Shown here piece by piece: positions 44,380 through 55,092 of a DNA stretch of 64,000 nucleotides. Under the pieces are notes generated by a model. It did no database searches and was not told the DNA's origin. It saw only the letters and a program-made list of their open reading frames with translations. A program made the position numbers and the translations under genes. The stretch's first letter is position 1; every line of letters begins with the position of its first letter. This DNA is from Agapanthus africanus (lineage: Eukaryota; Streptophyta; Magnoliopsida; Asparagales; Amaryllidaceae), in assembly GCA_030015575.1 (NCBI GenBank), contig JASDDO010000028.1:22795154-22859153 (forward strand), written 5' to 3'.

Positions 44380-47060
44380 AGATTGGTTATTATCTTATCT
44401 AATCAGGATGGCTCCCACTGTTTTTTTATCAAATCTTCCTTCAAACCCTAAAAGGAAAGACTAGCCAGGATTAATTACACCCTATAACTTCGCCAATCTT
44501 TCAGCTAGGCCAGTGTCGGTACTTTGAGGGAGGTTCCCCGTGCTTTCGCACAGACCTAATTAAAGTAAACCTCGTTTTCCCAGAGGCGTAACCCCATTGA
44601 CACTTTTCTAGACACCTACTTGATCGGCTAATTGTCCTGTGTAAAACTCTCCCAGGAGTAACAATTACTCGCAGTGGGTATCGGGATCCAACTATCTCAT
44701 AGAAGATATGCAATCTCATTGCAAATATCAACACTTGAAATTCCCGATAATATTTCGCCCCTAGCAATTTATGACCTTAACATAGTCAACAAATCATAAT
44801 TTCTAGTCAAGTTCAACCCGTCATTTCCTGATTGAATTAAACCCACCTGCACGACCCTTAACATAGTCAACAAAGTCGTACAACTACCCTAATCCAATCA
44901 CATCTCATGTTTTAGCAGATAAGTACTAATTAGCTACCGCACACTACGCCTTAACATAGTCAACAAACGTAGCTCGAATACTAACTAGTCTTTATCTGAA
45001 ATGACGGAGGGCTACGCAGGTTTTTCAGAAAACCATGAGCGTAATGAACTTGATATCGTCGTAGAATCATGTGAAATTTTGAAATGGAGTGTTTTTGAGG
45101 CTTTCATTAGTTTTGCTAAAGAGGTCACTCCCGGTGAAGGGATCTCGGATCTTTCCTCATCGAATAAGGTGCAGGACATATCATATATATCACTGTGCAA
45201 AGCAAAACTCTAAAAGCAATCAAAAGACAAACCGAGTTTTGTAGCATCTGCCAGTTTCGCTAAAGAGGTCACTCCCGGTGAAGGGATCTGGCTCTTTCCT
45301 CATCGAATAAGGTGCAGGGTATATCATATATACCGCTATGCAAAGCAAAACTGTAGCTGCCCTTTTTATAAAGTTTTGATTCTACAACATCTTTTAGGTT
45401 TCTTTTCTTTCATTAATCATATTAATGAAGTCCCATCATATAAGTCACCTAAACATCACAGATAAATACGACGTACACTTATGCCATCCGCATTCGCCGT
45501 GATGTCCCCTCGTGCACCGTTAGGTTAGGTAACTAACGGCAAAGCAGGGCAGGGCTAGCGCGGGTGTAAAACATAAGTAACGCCTATATAATATATCATA
45601 TATACTATATACATTATTTATCACAGAACATCAAATGATCACGTCACAGATATCGCAACAGAAGAAACATATGAAATATTGGATATACTAGGACGTCCGT
45701 GTTTTATTTTGAGCCTCTATAAAATACGGATTCCACGGTCGCGATGAATAGCTAAACCCACACCCCTAGACCCCTACGAGAGCGGCAAGCAACCCTTCCA
45801 ATTCTAGGGTTAGGAGACCCGGACTCGACTCCTCGAGTTGGTCTCCCACTGGACCCTAGAACCCGGTTACTTGTGCTCCCCTCCTTGGGTCTATCCTAGT
45901 GCGGAAAAGTAAATAATACACAAATGGTGACATCAACCTCGACCCGGAAGTGCCCCAATAAAAGAATATTACATACATTTAAATTTTACATGAATGAAAA
46001 TAAAAACTCTCATCTCACATAAAACCCCCGGCTATTCAGAACGCGACGATCCAATATAACATATCCAGCAACACAGAACATCACATGTCATCAGCGTAAG
46101 TAAATATGCGCATCCCAATTGTCGTTGACATATAGCAACGAAACTGGCGATCACATATTACACTTACGGTCGCAGAAAAGAAAGTGTAAAACTACAACAT
46201 TTGGAATCCACAATCTCTTTAGACATCGTAAATCCGAAATATCACATCGCATTTCATGCCTAACTTGTATGAATTCCACATATTGTATCACATTCCAGAT
46301 AAATAGACAGTATTAAACTTTCCGATCGAATAATCAAATACTCAAGATTTCCATAATAGCTCAACACTTGAGCAGAGTTTAAAGATTCCAGAATACGTCA
46401 CAGTAGCAACGGTCCAGCCGTAGAAGGGTCAAGCCAACGCCTCACATGTGGCACGCCGTACTGCCCCAAACCCTAAGGTTCAAAGGGCAGTTCAAGACGG
46501 TCACATAATCGAGTTAAAGTTTGTTGTCTTCTAGAGGGTCCGTCACATTTCTTGCACGTTTTTCCGAAAGATTTAAACCCGAGAAAAATTCAACACTTGA
46601 AACTTTTTCGTGTCGGGAAAAATTGAGTTAGTGATATTCGTTCGAACATTTTAATACTTACTAAATTATCCGGAAAAACATAACAAGATTAAATTCTCCG
46701 ATCAAATCGACGATTTCAAAATAAACTCCAAAATACTCAACACTTGAGTCAGAATAATAAATATCCAGAAAAATATACACACAGAAATAGACATTACTGT
46801 ACAAAATGCAAAGCCCATAGCTACAGTGATGCCGCGGATCTACGGCCCAAGAGAGATTTGGCCGCGGTTCCGCGGTGGTATTCACTGTTCATAGGCTCGT
46901 TTTGCACAGTAATTCTTAAAATTGTCTGCTATATTTTTCAGGTATTTTTAATTCAAAAAAATCCCAGATTTTGAAAATTGTCCAGAGAGGGGGTTATCTT
47001 GACGTTGTCGGGTTCGATCGGGGTTTTAACTTCGTTAACACATCGCCTAATCCGCTAGAT
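44380..47060 (-). other. C upstream region without a recognisable gag
   Basis: This 2.7-kb stretch lies where leader and gag should be, but no capsid or zinc-knuckle motif is visible. It contains repeats instead: CCTTAACATAGTCAACAAA three times (about 44,769, 44,858 and 44,949), a tandem duplication of about 141 bp at 45,110-45,360, and TCAACACTTGA at 44,728, 46,361, 46,590 and 46,737. CACGCC and CGCGG-rich pieces occur near 46,440 and 46,835. It may be a long non-coding leader with gag lost, or a replaced segment. Confidence 0.5.
45105..45365 (-). repeat. Tandem duplication of about 141 bp in the C leader
   Basis: Two adjacent copies both contain GCTAAAGAGGTCACTCCCGG, CCTCATCGAATAAGGTGCAG and GCAAAGCAAAACT, with small differences and one short indel. 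Non-coding. Confidence 0.85.
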
Positions 47061-47061
47061 A

Positions 47062-47074
47062 GGCTCTGATACCA
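47062..47074 (-). other. Primer binding site of C
   Basis: Minus strand reads TGGTATCAGAGCC one base after the LTR end. This matches the 3' end of initiator tRNA-Met as used by most plant copia elements. Confidence 0.93.
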
Positions 47075-47075
47075 C

Positions 47076-49299
47076 TGTAGGGTTACTAGGCACACTAAAA
47101 AGGCTCTACAAGGCATCGACCATGCCAAAATTAAATTTTTATGTGCCGAATAACACTAAGCAAGATCGTATACTAGAGTTTAGGCGAAACAATTAGCAAG
47201 TAAACAACTTTACTCTAAAGGGAATACGAAATGCAACCTTTGTAGATCGGTCCTTCACTTCTAAAGCTCCTTGATGAAGTCCCTTCGCTGCGATCAAGAT
47301 TCTCCCGAACTCTTGCATGGCTTCACGAGGTGAAAGGTGCGACCTTTGCTTGAAGTCTCCGAGGCCGAAGATGATCTACGTCGAGGGAATTCCGACTCAA
47401 GCTTCTAGTTCACTAACTTGAGAATTAGTGAAGCAAACACCCTATACTAAAGTGCTAATCTAGTAGAGGATGGAGAAATAGGAAGCGGGTTCTTTTTAGA
47501 ACTTTATTTCTCACACTCTTTCTCACTTTGGATCAAACCCTAGCAAGCTTTTTCTTTTTTTGCAAAATGAAGAAGAAGAAGAAAAGAAAGAGATGAGGAT
47601 AATGATCAAGTGTGAAGAGTAACCATGGTGAGTGAGTATCATATACTAACCCTTGTAGAGACTTAACCCTAGGCTAATGGTTATGGTTGGGTTAATAAAA
47701 ATCCATAGTAAAAACAAAATCAAGTTAGATTAGTCAATGCATCCACAAGCTTCCACAAGCTTCATGTATTTACAAATCCTCCACTTGATTTTGCAATTAC
47801 TTTAAATATTAAAAACCCAAAATAAACATTACCATAGTGTAAGTCTCATACACCCATGGATTGTGTATCATCAACCATGATACAATATGATAACACATTT
47901 TAAACATATATCATATATATGTTAAAGTAGTGTACAAGTGAGAAAAACCCTAAAGTGAACAAGTGTTAGTAAATGTAAACTAGTATATCTAATATACAAT
48001 TATACACTTAATTATTAAATCAACACTTGACTTAATAATCCGGTCATATCTCATATAACCGGCTAACATCCATTGTATCAACTTATCGAATCAACACTTG
48101 ATTCGATAACCCGGCCATATCATATATAACCGACCGATACAAATAGTCGCGAGAATAGAATATGGTATCACATACACGCATTTATTCTCGGTCTCGCACA
48201 TATCACATACGTGCTCCTATTTCGTTTTGCCTGAGCCAGTAAAACCTCTGTGTAGGACTCTAAAGACTCGTCAATACGCCGGCAGTAGGTGATGATCACA
48301 TCACGCACCCACAAGCCGTCAGCGGTACTAGCTGGACGTAACGGCTACCCGGGTATTGAGCGATCGAAAGATCAGCAAGCAAGCCCGCTCCAACTCCTGT
48401 AAAAGCCAGCCGGCAACACTTCCCGTACAGTCCGGTCTCCTCGTCTGATATGTCGCATATCAAGTCTAGGGGTGGTAAACGTCAGACCCCAATAACCGAT
48501 AAGTCGTGCCGATGTGAGGTTTATAACGGGTCGAGAAACTACTGGTAACACTTACCAGTAAATCTCTAATCAGCCCTGGCCAGGGACTTCCCTGTTACGG
48601 CCAATCGAGCACAGCGCAACATCAACCCCCAATACCGGGAGAGACGAAACCCTTCCTATCGCTCATTGCCTCCATGTGACTCAGGACTGTACCCAAAAAC
48701 CACCATTTTGCACGCCCTCATGGACGTGGTAAGGTGGAAATCAAAGCACAGTGGAAATCACACAAGACTCTATGACGATCTCGGGTCTACAGACTAACCT
48801 ACACAAGTGTCACAAGAGAACTGCCATCTGACGTAAGGTATAATACCATCTGGGAGTTCTCGGCGAGTCCGTTCAGTGTACCCAGTCTCCACTGAGCACC
48901 CGTATACCATCTCTGATGTCAAACACCAATGGATATGGGATCATCCATCGCCCATCTCATGGGTCGAGAAGCGTATACGCTAGTCTACACTGGTATATCG
49001 ATGCCCTGTCTCGATACACCCATGACTAGGGACCTTGAAGGATGTACTTATGGACTACTATGTCCCCACTAGTATGATCCGCATCATAGTCAAGGTAGTC
49101 AAGTACACATCCTAAGGGCTTTACCAACATGCAACTATAAGACAGTATAAAGAAACGAGTATACATGTTAAAGTAAAGAGCAACCAGATAGCATACTATC
49201 ATATCGAGCAAGAAAGTCCTCTCTATATATGTCCAAGCATCTAATATAATATACATCATCTGTACAATACTAGCCTCTAGCGCATATATACAACTAACA
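47076..49299 (-). repeat. C 5' LTR
   Basis: Second LTR of C, 2,224 bp, with the same plus-strand opening TGTAGGGTTACTAGG and closing ACAACTAACA as the 3' LTR. It is followed by TTCTG and then B gag sequence. In the minus orientation it would carry the element promoter; a specific TATA box was not assigned. Confidence 0.95.
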
Positions 49300-52110
49300 T
49301 TCTGGTTGTATTCTTCCAGCGTGTAAATGTACTTTTGCAGGTCCGTGCACTTGTCGTCATATTCGGTAGACTGCACATGCTTCTTGGTCTTCTTCTTTTT
49401 CTGTGAAGGCCTTGAAGGCTTAACCAGGGGTTTTCGCCCATCGTCAACAGTTTTCGGTGCAGAACGTGGTTTTAGCATCTCTTCAATGATCTCGGGCTCC
49501 AACGGGCCTTTCCACCTGATCGCCGGACATGCTTGAAGATCCTTCAGCATTCTTTTGGTTTTAGTTGAAAGGACAACTTCCCATGGAGCTTCTTCCACAA
49601 ATGAGCAAGATGCCCCCGGCGTATCCACCTTTTTAAGAGCGTGCCTCTGTGACGGGTTCACCCTCCAGTTCTCGGACAACGCGAATTTCCCTTGGCGGTA
49701 CTGGTCCTCAACCCAGTTCTTGAAGATATAGCAATCTTCAATGGGGTGTCTCACTATTTTGTGATAGGAGCAGTAGCTAGGGTTATTGACGTCGCCAGGT
49801 TATGGTGGACGCCGTGGGTCTGGTAACGTGATGAGTTTATTGTGCACCGCGAGCTCGAACAGTCTCCTCATCTTATCATGGGGAAACGAGTAAGCACGTG
49901 CTAGCCTTTCTTCCAGGGATATACGAAGACGCATGTTGTTTTGGCGAGTAACTGGCTTCGGGTCACTAAGCTGTTTTTGAGTGTTAGCAACGAAGGCCGT
50001 TTTCCCGTTACCATTTGCATTCCGAGGGTCCATTTTTGAAGAGGAAGGCCCGTGGCCCATCTGGTCCATTTGGGCCAACTTCAATCAAAGCCTAGAAGGT
50101 GATCGGTTTAAAGAACGTCATGAACTGGGACACAGTCGCTTGAAGATCGAGGGTCCCTATGAACATGCCCACGGCAGGAGCTTCTTCGATGCGTTGTTCG
50201 TGTTTTGACCATAGGTTCCCCACCGGAGCGCGTATTGAACCCAGGTCTCTCCTTATTTCACCCTGGCATTGATTAATTTCATGATCGGGGTGCACTCGCT
50301 TGCACTGGCGAACCGCTGCGTGAATAGCAACTCCATTTCTGTAAATGTTTTGACGGAGTCATTTGGGAGCTCTGAGTACCATTCAAATGCTGTTTCCGAC
50401 AGGCTGCCAACGAACTGGTGAAGTAGCAGTTTGTCGTCGCCTCCTGTAATGCCACACAAAAATCTGAAATGAGCGACGTGCTGATGCGGTTGCCTGTCCC
50501 TTTGGACATATAGAATTTAGGGATCGTATATCCCGGCGGGTACTTGATTTGATTTTACCAGCCTGGATATGATCGCCCAGTTATGATGAATTGGCCAACC
50601 GTTTCACTCGCTTGATGAGCTCGTATTTGTTGAGCTATGTAATCATCAAGGGCATCCTTGTTGATAAATCTGGATGAGGGTTTGATGTTTCCCCTCTGTC
50701 GTCATCGATGATTATCGGCGGGTCTTCAGCTGGAGGTTCTGGCTGGATCATCATTCCAACCATGTCTTGAAACAAGAGCGCCATCTGTTTCATATTAGCA
50801 GCCTGTTCTTCGGCCTCCTTATCCTTTCTTTCCAGCACCCTTCACAGGAACTCTGTATCGGTCTCCTGCTCTTGGCGCTGTTCACTTGCCGGTTCCGTAC
50901 TTTCTTTCTGTCCGATGAGTGCTGCCATTTTCATCAGCATATCCTGGATCTTTTGTTGTTGTTCCTGAGCTTTCGTCAACGACCGAGTTTGCGGTCGATG
51001 ACCCATGGAAGTACGGCTTTCCTCTTTTCCTGAAGCCATGTAAACCGTGTGCACGATCATGCCCCCAGACTTGGGGCGTTTGGATCCATCACCTTTGGAA
51101 TTTGCCGGCGGTGGTGGGATTTTCTCCAGCCTCGTTCTTTTGTGGGAGGTTGAAGTTGAAGGAGCTACTGTAACAGGCACCTGCGTAGAAGACGTCCTCG
51201 CTGTATAATGGAGGGATAACCTTTCTCCTGCCGAACCTTCATTTTCTTCAGTCGGCGAGAGTGTTCTTTGTTGATCACAGAGTCTTGGACTTTCCGCCGG
51301 ACCCTGTGAATTTGGGAGGAGAGCCATTGAGAGGACTGCTCCAACTTTGCCGGCGTCATGTTTTCAGCAGGTGGGAGAGATTTCTTCAGCACCGCTGTTG
51401 GGGAGTTTTTGCGCACCCTCCTTAGCGGTTCAAAGCTATTCTCGGTTGGAACAACAACGTCAATTTCCATCATTGGAGCCGTTGGAGTAAGTCCAGAGGG
51501 GCCCATCTTTTCTCACCCGGCGCCAGTGGCGACGTCGAGCGTGCCTTGCAAATGGGCCCACCTCTGTTATGGAAGCGGCTCCGTCGTGTCCCCAGCTTTG
51601 ATGAGGGGCTACTGTTGGTGTTATCCCGTCGAAGACTGACATCCGTTGAGATGGAATGACCAATCTTTTGAAGGTCGACCTTCTGGTAGGGGAAGCATTT
51701 TTTACGACTTCACCTGCCGGAGGAGTTGGGAGGACTATCCATTTTGGGATAGCCCCTTCAGGTATCGCGAGCCTCTTTATGGGCTCACTTAAGCTTCGAC
51801 TCAGCCTATTGAAAACCGAGGTGGCAGACTTGGACGGCCCGTTGAGAGGGGCCGTGATGGTTGCCAGTTGATCGAAGACCGACTTCTTGAGAGCTTCCTC
51901 TGGTGGCACTGGGGTGCCGAAGCTTGCTGGCGGGAGCATGGTCCCGAAGAACAATCCAATGGTGTCTTGAGTTGCCTTCCCCAACGGCATTGAAAAGATG
52001 GAGGCCGCATTGGGCCCGTATGTCACTCCTCCAGTTGGGACGGAGCGGGAGTTGCTGTTTGTGCAGCGGGAAGCTATTGATGTTCACTTCTTCTTTCCCT
52101 GCACAGGAAC
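49300..52110 (-). mobile_element. gag N-terminal and central region of B
   Basis: Matches A at 3,130-5,990. From right to left: an N-terminal segment (MTYGPNAASIFSMPLGKA, as YGPQAASLFKMPVEEV in A), a Ser/Pro/Lys-rich part with GGMIVHTVYMASGKEESR, a capsid-like part with RQPHQHVAHF-type and FVGSLSETAFEWYSELPND segments, then HPIEDCYIFKNWVEDQYRQGK and a lysine-rich run. Broken in several places. The last 45 bases or so next to C are continuous with 38,818 on the other side. Confidence 0.78.
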
Positions 52111-52211
52111 AAAACACCAAATCTTAGTACCTTGAATCCATAGGCAACCATAACAAACCGCGATTTTGTTCACGAACACGACACAAGAAGTGTGGAGTGG
52201 AAAAAGGAAAA

Positions 52212-52235
52212 GGTCCCACCGGGAGTGCCCGAATC
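52212..52235 (-). other. Primer binding site of B
   Basis: On the minus strand, GATTCGGGCACTCCCGGTGGGACC follows the LTR end. It is the counterpart of the A site with two or three differences. Confidence 0.7.
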
Positions 52236-52839
52236 TGTTCACCGCCGGAAACAGAGATGAACTTGGATGGATTGTATTGCCTGAATTATGGGGGTAGATG
52301 CTGTTTGGATTTATCCGTCCACCTCTCCGAAAATACCAAGTTTATTTATGGCACCGTATATCGGAGGTTTGGATGGATGCGGCTGTTGTAACAGACTTCG
52401 TCAGATTCCCCCTCGTTTGCGAGAGGTTTTTGATTGTAGGGACGCTCTTCCTTGCACGCGCAAACCCCTGCAGTTAATTACGTTACCACATCATGATAAC
52501 CATTTTCTCCTACTCCGGAAGTTCACTTCATGTCGTGTGTGTCTTTGTTTATTTAGATTTCCCATGGATTGTATACGGAGACTAATTTATGTCGTCGTCC
52601 GTTAGGCGTGGATTAGTCCAAATCCGTATATTTTTAGATTTGGGTTTGGGTTGATTTAATGATCGTTAATCCATTTTGAGATCAAGATCGATTTAAATGT
52701 ATGTGAGCAGTTGAGGCTCGGTTGGTTTTTTGTTAAGGATCCGTTAGTCCAATTAGAAACTAAGATCCACTTAACAAGGTTTTAGGAAGATTTTTATTTC
52801 AGATCCAACAAAAGAGCATTTGGGCTCTATTGTTTTAGT

Positions 52840-53155
52840 TTAAAGACGTTTCGGTCCGTTGTCGCCATTTTGGAGACAACGGCTAGTTTAAGGACATTTC
52901 AGTCCATTGATCACCATTTTTGAGGTGAAGTTTTAGTTTAAGGACGTCTCGGTCCTTTGTCACCATTTTGGGGGCAACAGTTTAGTTTAGGGACGTTTCG
53001 GTCCATTATCGCCATTTTAGAGGCAACAGTTTAGTTTAGGGACGTTTCGGTCCATTGTCGCCATTTTGGAGGCAACAGTTTAGTTTAGGGACGTTTCAGT
53101 CCATTGTCGCCATTTTGGAGGCAACGGTTTAGTTTAGGGACGTTTCGGTCCAACA
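52840..53155 (-). repeat. GGAC-N6-GTCC array in the B LTR
   Basis: Six exact sites starting near 52,892, 52,942, 52,990, 53,039, 53,090 and 53,137, with a decayed one at 52,842. They lie in a regular unit of about 49 bp that also contains CGCCATTTTGGAGGCAACAG. Most centres are GTTTCG. This is the counterpart of 2,102-2,420 in A with a different centre sequence and period. Confidence 0.85.
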
Positions 53156-53689
53156 TTCATCTTACGTGCACGTGTATTTGTTATGTAACAAGGTGAATAT
53201 TGGAGATATGGAATGCACCCAATTTGGGGTGCGATCCGATCAATATGGGATGAAATGATTCGTTGATTGTCGGGACCCGCCACCTCCCTAAAGACGTTGA
53301 GGAATAACAACGACGTATATCAGAGGTGTGAAGAGATGTACCCTTAAACCAGAAATCCCATTTCTGAGGGGTTGTGTTGGACCATCCAAGAATCATTGCT
53401 TTTTTTAGACGGATTACTTGAATATGTGAGCCTTTTATTTTTTAACTAAGGCTATGTTAGCAGAGCATTTGAGCTAAGATGTAAGAAGACTAAGACTTTA
53501 GTAAATTTGGGCTCAGTCTTCTTAGTCTTTTCTCTTCTTCAAAAGTGCTGAGCACTTGTTTGGGTTCTGTTTCTTTAGGCAGTCCCTTTGCTTCTTTTTT
53601 TATGAAAGTGCATAGCACTTCTTTAGGCTCTGATACTCACATGTAATCATGTGGAGTATGCAGCCATGGGCGCTGCCCAATTCTGTCTT

Positions 53690-54200
53690 TATATGGAGTG
53701 CTACGCACTATTTATGGCGTTCACGTGGGGGGCGCGCAAGACTCCGGGCGCTATCCAATGAGTGCTAAGCACTCTTCTCTCTGTGGCGCCCACGTGAGGG
53801 ACACATGCGGCGCTGGGCGCTGCCTAATGATTGCTGAGCACTCTTTTCTTCCATTGTGCCCACGTGAGGGACACGTGAGGCGCTGGTCGTCGGGCACAGC
53901 CCAATGGGTGCTAAGCACTTTTTTCTTCTGTGGCGTCCACATGAAGGACATGTGAGGCGCTGGGCGCCGGGCGTTGCCCAATGAGTGCTAAGCACTCTTT
54001 TCTTCTATGGCGCCAACGTGAGGGACACGTAAGGCGCTGGACGCCAGGCGTTGCCCAATAAGTGCTAAGCATCCTTTTCTTCTGTAGCGCCCATATGAGG
54101 GACACGTGCGGCCCTAGGCATTGTCCAATGAGTGATGAGCACTCTTTTCTTCTGTGGCGCCCACGTGAGGGACACGTGGGGCGCTAGACGCTAGGTTTTT
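53690..54200 (-). repeat. GCGC/CACGTG repeat block in the B LTR
   Basis: About six to seven units of roughly 75 bp carry AGTGCTAAGCACT, GGCGCC and CACGTGAGGGACACGTG. Equivalent to the GCGC blocks of A, but here the palindromic arm reads GAGTGC/GCACTC. Confidence 0.8.
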
Positions 54201-54500
54201 CCTTATATGCTTTGTTTTGAGGAATTCGATTCCTAGTTTTTTTTTCTGAATCTTTGATTCTCAAGAACAAGTTCTTCCCTATGAGAATTAAATTCTTAAC
54301 TTGTGGAAAACTTGTCTTGTGGATCTCCGATCCAGAGAAAGAACTAAATTCTTTAAATCCTTGAGTAGGTAAGAGAGTTGTTTTTCTTTACCTAGTTTAT
54401 CTTCTCTAAAGAGGGAAGTCTTCTTCTTTTAGAATTAAGCTTTTTTCTTTTAAAAGCTTATGGGGGGTTCCTCCTCTTCAGACTTGAAGTCATGGGTCCT

Positions 54501-54508
54501 TTATATAG
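54501..54508 (-). promoter_or_regulatory. TATA box of the B LTR
   Basis: Minus strand reads CTATATAA followed by AGGACCCATGACTTCAAGTC, aligning with the A box context AGGCCCCAAGACTTCAAGTC. Confidence 0.65.
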
Positions 54509-55092
54509 TAGAGGCAATTTTGTTAATTAGTTTGAGGAAATTTCTCATTGAGAGATTTCAATTGATTTGGAGAATTTTACCCACTGTTGGATCTTTGATC
54601 TAAGGATCTCTGTTTTACAGAGTATATTTTCTTATGTTTAACAAGAGTGGGTAAATATTTTCCCATATGCAGAATTTTGTTCTGAGAAAGAGTGATTTTT
54701 AATCACCATTGGATTTTTAATCCAACGGTTTTCTGTTTTTCAGAGGGCAATCTTTCTTGTTTAGAAAGATTGAGAGAATATATCCCCAAAATAGAATTTT
54801 ATTCTATAATTCAATTTGGGGAATGTTTTCTCATGACAGAATTTAATTCTGTATTTCTGATGATTTATCATCTTCATTGGATCTTTGATCCAACGGCTCT
54901 GTTTAACAAAGAGTAAAGTTTAATTCTACCTGAGGTTCGGCGCTCACTTGTTATGTATGTGGACTCTAATTAAGGTTTTAATTCTTATATTTTCTTTGCA
55001 CATTGGCATCCACGTGAGTAGCACATGCGGCGCCAATATAAGATTTTTTAACTCTGGCGCGGACGCTCTCGTGGAAGGCACGTGAGACACTG

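Larger units (their letters stand above)
38819..49299 (-). mobile_element. Element C: Ty1/copia LTR retrotransposon, complete ends, broken inside
   Basis: A 10.5-kb copia element with both LTRs (2,218 and 2,224 bp), target duplication TTCTG, tRNA-Met-type primer site, polypurine tract and pol in the copia order protease, integrase, RT, RNase H. The long LTR and RNase H sequence suggest the Angela/Tork group, which is inference. No gag frame is recognisable in the 3.4 kb upstream of the protease. Pol has about three breaks. The LTRs differ at about 3% of sites by eye, suggesting roughly 1 million years. It is nested in the gag region of B. Confidence 0.95.
52236..55092 (-). repeat. B 5' LTR, main part
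   Basis: In plus orientation it starts TGTTCACCGCCGG and shares with the A LTR (reversed) the AATTACGTTACC/CTGCAGGGG block, the TATA context, mini-inverted repeats and a GGAC array. It is interrupted at 55,092 by a chromovirus-type solo LTR and resumes at 57,977. Overall similarity to A is moderate; many paired motifs are retained with altered bases. Confidence 0.85.

Noticed and set aside
53698-54105. Several overlapping frames in the 53.7-54.1 kb stretch
   Set aside because: They arise from the 75-bp GCGC/CACGTG repeat units of the B LTR, and similar frames appear on both strands.
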